Positions 36,331 through 45,180 of a stretch of 64,000 nucleotides of DNA are shown here, in pieces; the stretch's first letter is position 1; every line of letters begins with the position of its first letter. The stretch comes from Pseudomonas sp. Os17 (GTDB lineage: Bacteria > Pseudomonadota > Gammaproteobacteria > Pseudomonadales > Pseudomonadaceae). Both the position numbers and the translations under genes were made by a program. The stretch is from assembly GCF_001547895.1 (NCBI RefSeq), contig NZ_AP014627.1, forward strand, positions 3,847,501-3,911,500. Reading direction: 5' to 3'. A model generated the notes under the pieces. It saw only the letters and a program-made list of their open reading frames with translations, was not told the DNA's origin and ran no database searches.

Positions 36331-36746
36331 TGGTTACCCCGCTTTGACCAAACGCTTCCACCCACAAGAACGACGCCTCCAAAGAAGGCGAGGAACGTCA
36401 ATGGCCAATTCCCCCAGGCTGTTGGCAAATAACCCAAGATAAGGCATCCAACCCCCAGCGTCGCAGATTGTAAGGTATCGAGCGATGTAATTCGCTTTAG
36501 CGCTGATTCTGAAACAGCAAGATCACTTTTTGTCTCATAGTAATCAGACCGAAATTTTTCCAAAGTCAGAATTGTTTCCTCCGCAACATCAAGGCGATCC
36601 AATATCATTTTTTGGACACCTGGGTGCTTCAGTTCTTCGTCGTTAAGTCGTCGCTCTACTCTGGCTAGCGCTCTCTTTTCGGTTGGAGCTTCATTTTTAA
36701 TCTCCACTGCATCGCTGTCATCAGAGGCTTGGTCAACTTGACCCAT
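36327..36746 (-). CDS. Two-helix membrane protein, first gene of a two-gene unit
   Basis: 139 residues: an acidic start, a coiled-coil-like region (about 35-85), then two membrane helices (about 92-112 and 115-132). Translationally coupled (ATGA overlap) to the LTD-like gene. Membrane protein plus small soluble partner is a layout found in phage-exclusion modules, but the function is unknown. Confidence 0.62.
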   Translation of the reverse strand: MGQVDQASDDSDAVEIKNEAPTEKRALARVERRLNDEELKHPGVQKMILDRLDVAEETILTLEKFRSDYYETKSDLAVSESALKRITSLDTLQSATLGVGCLILGYLPTAWGNWPLTFLAFFGGVVLVGGSVWSKRGNQ

Positions 36747-36933
36747 AATCCATTACCTAGGTTGAGCCCCTACTAGACGGGCGTGCGCAGCCCATATCCG
36801 TGGTATGGACCCCCAACTTACCTAGATACTCTACAGCGAGCCGTAAAGGCTCACCAACTGGATGAAATGCCAGTGGCAAGACTGGAGCCACGGGTAGTAG
36901 CTTTGGGCTTTTTCAAAAACCAAGGAGCTAGGT

Positions 36934-37467
36934 ATGCCCATGAAACAAGATGTTGACTCAAACCACTTTAAGCGATGGCCGTATGTTGCCGAGCAACGTG
37001 CCGACGGCGACCATAACAATGGCGGTATAGACCTGATCGCCGAGCCCCACCGAATCAATGACATCCATGAAGCTACCGAAGAAAATGGGCTCCGCCCATT
37101 GCTTGTTGAGCTAAACAAGCCGGATGGGCAATTCATGTCGCTAGGGTGCGCTTCGGGACTCGATGGCAGCTATCACTCATATTTCGAATTTACCCCTCGC
37201 GACCGCGCCGAAGCGGAAAACCTTGATCAGATGGAGCTAATTTACTCTCGGTGGCTGTCATGGGTGGCCGAGGTGGACGTGAAACACCCAGGTTTCGCCA
37301 AAGCTCTTCATGACAATGCGGTATGGGAAACCAGGACATTTTCCTTCCGAGGAAACGAGCCACAGCATCTGATAACCGTCTTCCATCGCGCTCCAGATGT
37401 GGAAAACCATCGGACTCTAGCGGAGTACTTTGTGATTTTTCTTCGCTCAATTGAACAGTCCTCCTAA
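36934..37467 (+). CDS. Accessory protein, unknown function
   Basis: 177 residues, soluble; opens MPMKQDVDSNHFKRWPYVAE and contains LVELNKPDGQFMSLGCASGLDGSYHSYFEF. AAGGAG site upstream. Convergent with tail gene K (4-base overlap at the ends). Resembles immunity/SMI1-type small proteins only loosely; function unknown. Confidence 0.62.
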   Translation: MPMKQDVDSNHFKRWPYVAEQRADGDHNNGGIDLIAEPHRINDIHEATEENGLRPLLVELNKPDGQFMSLGCASGLDGSYHSYFEFTPRDRAEAENLDQMELIYSRWLSWVAEVDVKHPGFAKALHDNAVWETRTFSFRGNEPQHLITVFHRAPDVENHRTLAEYFVIFLRSIEQSS

Positions 37468-38234
37468 GGCCTGGCATTTTTGTGCCGCCAGTAGCTGACA
37501 GTGACCTCTCGCCAATACCCGCCGTAGGTATCACGCTTGCTGTCCCGATTGTATAGGTGGTGCAGGATCGACCCGGGTGCCGGGAAGTGCTGGGGCTCAG
37601 TCTTCAGCACACCATCGGCCAGGTATACCCCGGCGTGGTTCGGCACCTTCGACCGGATCTGCATCAGCACGATGTCGCCGTGCTGCGGCGCACTGACCTG
37701 GCTGAACCCGGCCGCGGGCAGGTTCTCCAGGTACAGGTTCCCACCCTTCTCCCACCATCCATCCTCACGTTCGTACTGGCCCAGGTCGATGCCCATCTCA
37801 CGGCAGTAGAAGTCGAGGATGATGCTCAGACAGTCGTGTACGCCATGAGCGAACTTGCGGCCGATCAGTGGGGCCTGGTAGCCCTCCGGCACGAAGCTCA
37901 CAAACTCGCCTGGGCGCACCTGTTCGTCATCGCCCTTGCGGACCTCAAGGATGTGCCAGGGAAGCCCGGAGGCCTCACAGGAGACGCGATCCGCCTCACT
38001 GGGTGCTGCTGGATGGTCTGGGTGGCTGTGCACGACAGCCAGCACCTGGCCGCGATCCTCGGCGGCGGCGAAGTCCTCGGGCGACAGGCGGAAGTGCTCG
38101 CTGGGCGTCGAGGCCGTGTTGCGGCAAGGCACATAGACCTCCTTTCGCCCTTCGCGAATCACGAGGCCGCAGCACTCACGCGGGTACTCAGCCAGCGCAT
38201 GCCGCTCAATGGCGGCGCGGGTGGACTTGTTCAT
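37464..38234 (-). CDS. Tail assembly protein K (JAMM + NlpC/P60)
   Basis: 256 residues. N-terminal Mov34/JAMM metal-site motif HSHPDHPAAPSEAD (about 68-81) and C-terminal NlpC/P60 peptidase with Cys in HDCLS and His in NHAGVYLADG. This two-domain form is typical of lambda gpK, a tail-tip protein that also cuts peptidoglycan. Lies next to L; its normal neighbour I is displaced by the accessory island. Confidence 0.92.
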   Translation of the reverse strand: MNKSTRAAIERHALAEYPRECCGLVIREGRKEVYVPCRNTASTPSEHFRLSPEDFAAAEDRGQVLAVVHSHPDHPAAPSEADRVSCEASGLPWHILEVRKGDDEQVRPGEFVSFVPEGYQAPLIGRKFAHGVHDCLSIILDFYCREMGIDLGQYEREDGWWEKGGNLYLENLPAAGFSQVSAPQHGDIVLMQIRSKVPNHAGVYLADGVLKTEPQHFPAPGSILHHLYNRDSKRDTYGGYWREVTVSYWRHKNARP

Positions 38235-38236
38235 GG

Positions 38237-38920
38237 TCAGCTCCGAAGCAGGCCAGCGGCCGGGAATGAGCCGTAAGGCAGAGGGTTGTTCTCGCCGAAG
38301 CGAAGCTTGCAGCTGCTCAGGCGCCCGCCGCATTTGTCCTTGGAGGCGTCGGTGACGATGACGTCGTTCTCATCGGCCACGGGCCCACCGTTGTAGCCGC
38401 AGTAGGGCCCGCGGTAACCGCCGCAGCTGAGCCACCAGCAGACGTTGGCCACGATCTGCCGGCGCGGCAGTTGGACGCCGGCGAAGTCCAGGGCCGAGGC
38501 CAGCTCAAACTGCACCGTTTCGTTGTTCTCGGCAGCCTTGCGCTCGACGTACCAGATGTCCGGCGGCAACTCCTCGTCGGGGTCTGCTTCGGGCTGGCCG
38601 TCCAGGTACTTGCCCAGAGTTCGATGCCGGATCAACTTGGCCCCCACCAGATCCTCGAAGTACAGCACCAGAGCCGTGATGAACCCGCCGACGTTGCCAA
38701 CAGATAGGGTCGGCATCGGCTGGGCGCCCTGCCCGGTCATTTCGAAGCCCTCGGCCTGGATCGGCCAAGGGGAATACTCCTCGCCCTGCCAGTAGATCGA
38801 TGACTGCTGCCGGTAGCCGTGAAAGCGGTACAGCTCGGCGCCGAGGGCGGTAGCGTCGAGCTCGAAAAGCTCCACCCACGCGCCAGGCTCCAGGGTCTGG
38901 ATATCGGCCGTAATTGGCAT
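38237..38920 (-). CDS. Minor tail protein L
   Basis: 227 residues. N-terminal tail domain (LEPGAWVELFELD) and a C-terminal cysteine cluster (CWWLSCGGYRGPYCGY ... DKCGGRLSSCKLRFG) that matches the iron-sulphur-binding end of lambda gpL. Ends two bases before the K start codon. Confidence 0.9.
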   Translation of the reverse strand: MPITADIQTLEPGAWVELFELDATALGAELYRFHGYRQQSSIYWQGEEYSPWPIQAEGFEMTGQGAQPMPTLSVGNVGGFITALVLYFEDLVGAKLIRHRTLGKYLDGQPEADPDEELPPDIWYVERKAAENNETVQFELASALDFAGVQLPRRQIVANVCWWLSCGGYRGPYCGYNGGPVADENDVIVTDASKDKCGGRLSSCKLRFGENNPLPYGSFPAAGLLRS

Positions 38921-38935
38921 CGTGTTTCCTCGGGC

Positions 38936-38960
38936 AAAAAAAATCCCGCTCGATGGCGGG
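38936..38960 (-). terminator. Terminator hairpin before tail gene L
   Basis: CCCGC / GCGGG stem, 6-base loop, then A and eight T on the minus strand, just before the L ribosome site (CGAGGAAA). Confidence 0.7.
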
Positions 38961-38994
38961 CTGTAGGAACGGGTGAATACGAACTGCAACAGTC

Positions 38995-40779
38995 TTATAG
39001 CGCTGTAACAGTGCATCTGATGTCAAACGCGGACCACGGAAGCCACGTAGCGACACCATTCGTCAGGTTGGTAATTACAGTGCCGTTTGCGGATGCGTGA
39101 GTTCTTACCGTGAAACTAGTTGAATCGCTGTTATAAATAGTCAGCCCACCTCCTCCGTTGTCGGTGGTGATCGTGTTGATAACCAGCTCTGTACCGACAG
39201 GGTATCCGGCTGTAGCTGTTGTTATCCTTGCATCCCACCGAAAACTAGTGACCGGCGCCCCCATATTGTGCTGAAAAATTGAACCAACGTTTGCGGAGAA
39301 TTTACGCCAGTCGCTAACCCACTTTTTTGGGGTCGCCACTTGTAGATTCTGTATCTGCGAGGCCTGGGATGCCACAAGGGCTGCCAATGCGGTTACGTCC
39401 ACCGTGCCGGGATTAGCAGCCGTTGCTCCGCCGATAAAGCACCAGATTACGGCTACGTTGGTTGGCCGAGTTTCTAAACCTACCCGAGGCACTCCATTGG
39501 CGCCATCGGTCTGCATCTTTGATATTGTCGATGCTGGGTAGGGGTTGTTTCTTAACGTGTGGTAAGCGGCACGAAGGTTGGCCACGGTTGATGCTGCGCT
39601 CGGATAGGTTCCAAACTCGGCTAATGACCAGCCGTCTGTTCCGCCGAATGCGTGCCCCTGGAGCTGATCAAGCTGTGCATTACCTGGATATTCAGACGAC
39701 CCCCGACCATAACCGCGAAGGAACATAGCGGACATGGTGCCGCCAGCGTGCTTACCGTTAAGGTCAGGCATGCGGAAAGTGGTAGAACCATTGCCAGCAG
39801 AAAAGCGCGTTTGAAGCAGACCATCTGCCAACCATTGCGCGTCAGTTACAGCCACCGTTGAAACAAGCGTCCATAACTGCGGAAACACCGCTCGGTCAAT
39901 GAGTTGCCCGTTGGCAGGGATATGACCGCTAGGCAGCGAGGCCTCCGACACATGCCACGGAACCAGGGAGCCAACAGGAAGGCCACCAACATCGCCGTAG
40001 CTGCCGTCACCCTTGAGGTAGCGGTCCTTGTCTACAATAGCCGGGGCGGGAACAAGCCCTTTGACGCCATCGGCGGAAGCAGTAGCTCCCGCCATCGTTG
40101 CCGTGTAGTACGACGCAGGCTGGCCGCCGAGTTTACTGGCATCGGCCGCCACCTCACTCTTGCCCAGCTTGGCGTTGAGCTGGCCCTGCAGCTTTGCAAA
40201 AGCCTGCAGCACCGTGTCGGTTGCCAGGATCGCAGCATTGACCAGGGTGCCAAGGCCAGAAAGAGTGGTTGAGCGCACACGGGACTGCGTGAAGTACTGG
40301 TTTGTCGGACCTTCGGGCACCTGGTCAGTTGAGCCGGGCGAAGACGGGATCAGCACAAATGCGGATCCACTCCACCGGTACTGTCGCGTCGGGTTGGTTG
40401 GGCTGTCGCCGTCGTTGACTGCGATGTAGATCTTTCCTGTTTCGCCCGCTTCTGGAAAATCTTCCAGAGTTGGAAATTCGAGCACATCATCGACGAAGCT
40501 CGGTAGCTGGGAGGCCGGCACCACCCCGTTAATCAACTGTGGAACCGAGTCACCCAGGGCCGTCGCAGGCACTGCGGCGTCGGCTATCGCTTTCGCCTCT
40601 GCAGCGGCATCCCGCGCCGCCGCAGCATTCGCCACACCCTGCTCAGCCTTCGCCTGAGCTGCAGTCGTGCGGGTATCCAACTCCGCGAAGTTGTCGTTGA
40701 TGATCTGACCGCCCGAGCGCAGGTCCTGGCCGTTGCCATCGTTGGGAACCCCGCCGATGTTGATGGGATCGATGCTCAT
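38995..40779 (-). CDS. Tail fibre protein with phage tail-collar domain
   Basis: 594 residues. N-terminal attachment and Ala-rich coiled coil (about 35-70, TTAAQAKAEQGVANAAAARD), a beta-rich shaft, a tail-collar domain (about 260-370: GSLVPWHVSEASLPSGHIPA ... FRMPDLNGKHAGG), and a beta-rich C-terminal tip likely to bind the receptor. The start overlaps the stop of gene M (ATGA). Its location between M and L is unusual. Confidence 0.85.
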   Translation of the reverse strand: MSIDPINIGGVPNDGNGQDLRSGGQIINDNFAELDTRTTAAQAKAEQGVANAAAARDAAAEAKAIADAAVPATALGDSVPQLINGVVPASQLPSFVDDVLEFPTLEDFPEAGETGKIYIAVNDGDSPTNPTRQYRWSGSAFVLIPSSPGSTDQVPEGPTNQYFTQSRVRSTTLSGLGTLVNAAILATDTVLQAFAKLQGQLNAKLGKSEVAADASKLGGQPASYYTATMAGATASADGVKGLVPAPAIVDKDRYLKGDGSYGDVGGLPVGSLVPWHVSEASLPSGHIPANGQLIDRAVFPQLWTLVSTVAVTDAQWLADGLLQTRFSAGNGSTTFRMPDLNGKHAGGTMSAMFLRGYGRGSSEYPGNAQLDQLQGHAFGGTDGWSLAEFGTYPSAASTVANLRAAYHTLRNNPYPASTISKMQTDGANGVPRVGLETRPTNVAVIWCFIGGATAANPGTVDVTALAALVASQASQIQNLQVATPKKWVSDWRKFSANVGSIFQHNMGAPVTSFRWDARITTATAGYPVGTELVINTITTDNGGGGLTIYNSDSTSFTVRTHASANGTVITNLTNGVATWLPWSAFDIRCTVTAL

Positions 40780-41114
40780 GGGTGGAATGCCTGTTCGAAT
40801 GTTGCGGTCAGGGTGTAGGCATCGCCCCCCATGGCCTTGGGTTGATACTCGGAACACCGGTAGAGCATTTGATCGCCCAGCGGGTCAGCCCAGAAAAACG
40901 GTGTTGCGCCGGCATGCCGATCGAGGAACGCCATGATCTCCTTGATGCGCGCCTTCTGGCCTGTGAACGTCAGGGGCCAGGACTGCGAGCGGTTGTTGAT
41001 TCCGTCCTGGGCACGCTGCTCGTAACCGTCGCCGAACTTGGCCGACTTGGTTCGAAACGCAATGGTGGCCGCCGGATCGTTGTTCGGCTTCCAGGTGAAG
41101 ATTTCAGTTGCCAT
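40776..41114 (-). CDS. Minor tail protein M
   Basis: 112 residues, fits lambda gpM: TWKPNNDPAATIAFRTKSAK, FGDGYEQRAQDGINNRSQSW, FFWADPLGDQMLYRC, TLTATFEQAF. Acts at the tail-tip/tape-measure interface. ATG at 41114 behind TGGAG. Confidence 0.9.
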   Translation of the reverse strand: MATEIFTWKPNNDPAATIAFRTKSAKFGDGYEQRAQDGINNRSQSWPLTFTGQKARIKEIMAFLDRHAGATPFFWADPLGDQMLYRCSEYQPKAMGGDAYTLTATFEQAFHP

Positions 41115-41129
41115 ATTTTCTCCAGGCAT

Positions 41130-41151
41130 AAAAAAGCCCGCCGAAGCGGGC
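41130..41151 (-). terminator. Terminator hairpin (TTCG loop) between tape measure gene and M
   Basis: Minus strand: GCCCGC-TTCG-GCGGGC followed by six T, a textbook tetraloop terminator, 16 bases before the M start codon. Confidence 0.85.
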
Positions 41152-41159
41152 AACGCCAA

Positions 41160-44100
41160 TCAGCCACGCCCCCTGATGGCCATGTAGATCTGGCCTCCTG
41201 GCCGGAGGTCCTTCGCGATCTGCTCCTGGGCACCCTGCTTGGCGGACTTGGCATAGGCCTGGGCCAGAACCTGGCCGTCCGCTTCGCTGGCCCCGCCACT
41301 CCCTTCAGGGATGTTGAAGGTCTGCTGAATCACGACTTGGTTGTTGCTCGGGGTTGAATCACCGCCCAACGCTCGAATACCCAACTGGCCGCCGGAGGTC
41401 CTGGCCAACGGCACAATCGCCTCGGGGCCCGCCTCGCCCATCAATCCAGTCTGGCCGCCAGCCATTCCGAAAGCCGTTGGCTTGCTGACCACGCTGTTCG
41501 TGAAGGCGCCACCATTGGCGAACATCTGCACGCCAGCTCCCCAGGCACCGCCATTGGCCTGGTAGCTGGAGAAGTCGACCCCGGTATACCCGGCCTGCGT
41601 TGAGCCGGCCGAAGCCGCCCCACCGCCGAAGTACGATGCGGCAGCAGAGGCAGCCATGCCGAACAACGAGCTGAGCGCCGAGGAGCTGGCCTGGCGAACA
41701 GCAATGCGCGCCATATCTGCGAGGATCGACTTCGTGAAGTCAGCAAACGACAGCTTTCCGGTCATCGCGAACTGCACAATCGCATCTTCCATGGAGCCGA
41801 AGGCGTTTGTGAAAAGGCTCTTGGTCTGGCCGGCCACATCTCGCGCCGACTCCAAGTAGTTCTGCCAGGCTGAGGATGCTCCATTGGTCCAGTCGCCCTG
41901 GGCAGCGCTCATGTCGTCGTAGTTGCTGACCACGGTGTCGTGCAGTTTCTGCTGGGTGGACTCCAGTGCCTGCAGCTTCTGCGTGTACTCGTCGAGGCTC
42001 ATGCCCCGGGAGCCATCGCCATACTGGTTGGCCAGGTCCAGCTTCTGCTGGTTGATGCGGTCGTCGATTGCGTTCTGCTGGTTGGTCAGGTCCCGCTGGC
42101 GGTCACCCTGGCCAAGGCCCGCGGCAGCACGAATACCCTGCTCACGTAGCGTATCGACTTGCTGCTGCAGGGCGCTGGTGTAGGTCTTGACCGCCAGTTC
42201 CTGCTTCTTCAGCCGGCCCTCTTCGTTCTTGGCCAGCACGCTCAGCTCGGTGTCAGCGTCCCGCTGAGCCTTGACCATGGCGGCGCGGGCATCGGCGATT
42301 TTCTGGTCCAGTTGGATGCGCTGGGCGGCAGAGGTGCTGGCCTTGCCCTTGGCGGCCTCAAGTGCCGAAATTTCCGCCTCATAGGCCGCCGTGACCTCGT
42401 CCCGCTCATTGCCGATCATGGCCTCGCGCTTGAGCAGATAGTCGGCCTGGGACACCAGTCCCGCCTTCTGCGCTGCGTCCAGTTCCTTCTGGGCGTTTTT
42501 GTACTCGGACAGGATGCCGGTAAGGTTGTTTTTCGAGTTGTTGAAGGCCGTCAGATCTACCGCACCGGCGGCAGATTTGGGGTCCTTTTTCTGCTCGTCG
42601 ATCGCCTTCCGCAACTGGTCGTAGGCTCCGCCGGAAAACTTCTTACCGTCGTACTGAACCCCATCCAATAGCGAAACCTTTTTCCCTGTCTCTTCGCTCC
42701 TCCGGAAAAGCGTCGTGAACTGATCGTCGAGCTTTTTGTAAGCCTCCTGCCGCTTGGCGAGCGGGTTCAAATTCTCCATCTGCTTGTCCAGTTCCTTCTG
42801 GACCGCAATGAGCTCCTTATTCGCCCGTGTTTCCTCGCCAGTTGCTACCGCATTGCTCTCGCTGGCCGCCTGCCGCGCCTTCAGTGCAGCAAGCTTTGCT
42901 TCCAGCGCAGGCGTGGAGTCGTCGTTCTCCCCGTCAGCCAGCCCAAGGAAGGAGTTGAGCGAGCTCAGGCCATTCGACACAGCGCCTGCGACACCACCTC
43001 CCTTGCGGGTATCCAGCACCCTCTGGGTGATCTCGATTTGCTTGGCCAGGTCCGGGAAGATCTCGGATCGAATCTCTGCGTAAGCGCCCTTGATGGCGAC
43101 CTTCACCCGATCCCAATCGCGCTCGATGTCCGACAGTGAATCGCGGTAGTTTTTCAGCCGCTCCTGTGCGGACTGATTCAGGTTTTCACTGAGGGTGTCC
43201 AGCGCGCGCTGGTGATCGCCTTGCTCATCAATGGCTTTGATGACCTGGTACTGCTCATAGGTCAGCAGCCCATATTGATCGCTGATCTTCGATGCCGCTT
43301 CCGTTGCGGTGTTTCCGGCATTGGCCAGCGACTTCGCAATATCACCCGCCCCCTTCCCCGTAACCTCACCAATGGCCGCTGCCGCCTCGGCCAGGTTCTG
43401 CATCTGGACACCGCTGGTTGCTGCCCCTGATGCCAGAGCGATTACAGCCTCGCGCGCACCAGCCAAGTTGCCGGTCAGTGCGCCAGCCGAATCACTCATG
43501 GACTTGAGGCTGGCTACGCTTTGCCCTGCATCGTTGGAGCCACCATTGATAACGCTGTTGAACTCTCGCGCCTGCTTCATGGCGTCGAAGTAGGCATACC
43601 CGAGACCACCAATAACGCCCGCCAGCAGCCCCGCGGGTATCAGGGCGGCCGCAAGACTCTTCGCAGAGGCCCCAGCCCCCGCGCCAAGCTGTGCAATAGC
43701 CCGCGCACCACTCCCCCAATCCCCAGATTGCAGGGCGTTGGTCAGCTGCATGACGTTTTCTTGAGCCTGGCGGGTGCCGAGCTTCAGCTTGTCGAATGCG
43801 CCCTCTGTCGCGGTGATGCCGGCCCGGTCCTTGCCGACTTTGGCCAAGGCTTCGCTGTAGCGGTCAGCGTTGATTGCGCCAATGCGGAACGCCTCATGGG
43901 CGGCCTTTTCCTGCGCCTCCAGCTTGGCCAGCTTCACATTCAAGGGGTCGATGCTGTTGACCGTACGCTTCAGCGCTTCGATCTGCCGGTTCTCGGCGTC
44001 GATCAGGCGCTGCTTCTGCGCCGCCTCCTTGGCTTCGGCTTTCTCGATCTTGTCGAAGGATTTGCCGAGACGCTCCTGATAGGCCTCTTGCTGTTCAATG

Positions 44101-44483
44101 GTGACCAAGCCGCCCTTGCGGGCCCGCTCAAGCAATCCCTCGGCCTGGACCAGCTTCTCCATGCTGTCGATATTGCCGGTCATCGCCCTGTCGAGCTGGC
44201 TGATGATGGCGATTTCGCTGGCGGCGCTTGTACCGGCCTTGCGGCTCGCGTCGACCTGGCGTTCCTTCGCACTGGTAGCTTTGTCGATGCCCTGGGCGGC
44301 CTCCGCCTCCGCTTGGCTGATCTTCTTGCCGGTGTTGGCCAGGCCTTCCCCAGCCTTGCCAAGGTCATCGACGGCCTTCTCTGCCCCTTCGGCCGCGTCG
44401 ACCAGTTTATCCAGGTCATCGGCAGCCTTGACCGCCTGAGACGACTCAACCGCAATGCCAAGCGAAGCGAAGGTAGTGCTCAT
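41160..44483 (-). CDS. Tail tape measure protein
   Basis: 1107 residues. Long alpha-helical, Ala/Lys/Glu/Gln-rich protein with coiled coils throughout, hydrophobic helices near 275-300, and a C-terminal lambda-family segment (WQNYLESARDVAGQTKSLFT ... FAMTGKLSFADFTKSILADM) and a Gly/Ala-rich end (GLMGEAGPEAIVPLAR). Sets tail length; at 0.15 nm per residue, about 165 nm. Overlaps the upstream GT frame by 4 bases. Confidence 0.93.
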   Translation of the reverse strand: MSTTFASLGIAVESSQAVKAADDLDKLVDAAEGAEKAVDDLGKAGEGLANTGKKISQAEAEAAQGIDKATSAKERQVDASRKAGTSAASEIAIISQLDRAMTGNIDSMEKLVQAEGLLERARKGGLVTIEQQEAYQERLGKSFDKIEKAEAKEAAQKQRLIDAENRQIEALKRTVNSIDPLNVKLAKLEAQEKAAHEAFRIGAINADRYSEALAKVGKDRAGITATEGAFDKLKLGTRQAQENVMQLTNALQSGDWGSGARAIAQLGAGAGASAKSLAAALIPAGLLAGVIGGLGYAYFDAMKQAREFNSVINGGSNDAGQSVASLKSMSDSAGALTGNLAGAREAVIALASGAATSGVQMQNLAEAAAAIGEVTGKGAGDIAKSLANAGNTATEAASKISDQYGLLTYEQYQVIKAIDEQGDHQRALDTLSENLNQSAQERLKNYRDSLSDIERDWDRVKVAIKGAYAEIRSEIFPDLAKQIEITQRVLDTRKGGGVAGAVSNGLSSLNSFLGLADGENDDSTPALEAKLAALKARQAASESNAVATGEETRANKELIAVQKELDKQMENLNPLAKRQEAYKKLDDQFTTLFRRSEETGKKVSLLDGVQYDGKKFSGGAYDQLRKAIDEQKKDPKSAAGAVDLTAFNNSKNNLTGILSEYKNAQKELDAAQKAGLVSQADYLLKREAMIGNERDEVTAAYEAEISALEAAKGKASTSAAQRIQLDQKIADARAAMVKAQRDADTELSVLAKNEEGRLKKQELAVKTYTSALQQQVDTLREQGIRAAAGLGQGDRQRDLTNQQNAIDDRINQQKLDLANQYGDGSRGMSLDEYTQKLQALESTQQKLHDTVVSNYDDMSAAQGDWTNGASSAWQNYLESARDVAGQTKSLFTNAFGSMEDAIVQFAMTGKLSFADFTKSILADMARIAVRQASSSALSSLFGMAASAAASYFGGGAASAGSTQAGYTGVDFSSYQANGGAWGAGVQMFANGGAFTNSVVSKPTAFGMAGGQTGLMGEAGPEAIVPLARTSGGQLGIRALGGDSTPSNNQVVIQQTFNIPEGSGGASEADGQVLAQAYAKSAKQGAQEQIAKDLRPGGQIYMAIRGRG

Positions 44484-44803
44484 TTGTTGTCTCTCTGTTC
44501 AGCCATTACGGCCAGGGCTTCGGCCTCCATCTGCCGGATGTCACTGAAAATGCTTTGCCTGGAGCCAGCCGGCACACCACACATTCGGATGACGCTCGGC
44601 AGGACGCCGTAGTCCAGACCGGTAGCGCCGCACGCGCCGACCCGCCACTGGGTGTGCATCGCCTCAAAGACAATGAAGGCCGGCCAGTTGTCCGGCCAGA
44701 CCTCGCAGTCCTGGCCGGTGAGATCACCCACCAGAAAGCCAAAGGTCTTCAGCTCTTCCGCCGAAGGCCCCTGCTCGTAGAGTGCGCGCGCGGCGCTTAG
44801 GAG
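44480..44803 (-). CDS. Tail assembly chaperone T part (DUF1799), read by -1 frameshift
   Basis: DUF1799-type protein (CEVWPDNWPAFIVFEAMHTQ, WRVGACGATGLDYGVLPSV). An internal GTG at 44731 has no good ribosome site; instead the frame is open back to the slippery heptamer in the upstream gene and continues as LLSAARALYEQGPSAEELKT. So the normal product is a G-T fusion made by frameshifting, as in lambda gpGT. Confidence 0.82.
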   Translation of the reverse strand, partial: LLSAARALYEQGPSAEELKTFGFLVGDLTGQDCEVWPDNWPAFIVFEAMHTQWRVGACGATGLDYGVLPSVIRMCGVPAGSRQSIFSDIRQMEAEALAVMAEQRDNK

Positions 44804-45177
44804 TTTCCCAGGCGGGCCTGGTTGAAGGCTTCGGAATAGGCCGCCAATACCGCGCTGGGAATCGAGACAATCGAGGTGACCAGAATGCGGATGTTCTGGT
44901 CGTTGAACTCTTCTTCGAAGTCCCAGCCGGCCACCACCGCCTTAACTTGATCCACCTGCAGGTCGATCTGGGCCGCGGTGAAGGCTTTCAGGTCCATCTC
45001 GTCAGCCTTCAACCCCAGGGCCTTGTGGCGCTCGCCCCACTCGGCATAGAGCTCGGCCAGGCCGGTCCGGTCCAGGTACTTGAACTCGAACCCCACCTTC
45101 ACTGGCTCGCCGCCCAATTGCGGGATCAGCACGTCGGCCCTGAAGGTTGGATTCTGGATCAGTGAGAACTTGGCCAT
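44797..45177 (-). CDS. Tail assembly chaperone, G part
   Basis: 126 residues (IQNPTFRADVLIPQLGGEPV, KYLDRTGLAELYAEWGERHK), phage tail-assembly-chaperone family. It binds the tape measure during tail assembly. Located between tail tube and tape measure genes, 3 bases after the tube stop. Its last codons contain the frameshift site. Confidence 0.87.
   Translation of the reverse strand: MAKFSLIQNPTFRADVLIPQLGGEPVKVGFEFKYLDRTGLAELYAEWGERHKALGLKADEMDLKAFTAAQIDLQVDQVKAVVAGWDFEEEFNDQNIRILVTSIVSIPSAVLAAYSEAFNQARLGNS
44803..44809 (-). other. Programmed -1 ribosomal frameshift site (GGGAAAC)
   Basis: In the zero frame the codons are CTG-GGA-AAC-TCC-TAA. The heptamer G-GGA-AAC fits X-XXY-YYZ, and a -1 slip avoids the TAA and joins the DUF1799 frame. 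Same position and logic as the lambda G/GT site (GGGAAAG). Confidence 0.85.
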
Positions 45178-45180
45178 GGG

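Noticed and set aside
44480..44731. DUF1799 gene starting independently at the GTG at 44731
   Set aside because: No ribosome site, and the frame extends without a stop to an in-phase slippery heptamer in the upstream gene.
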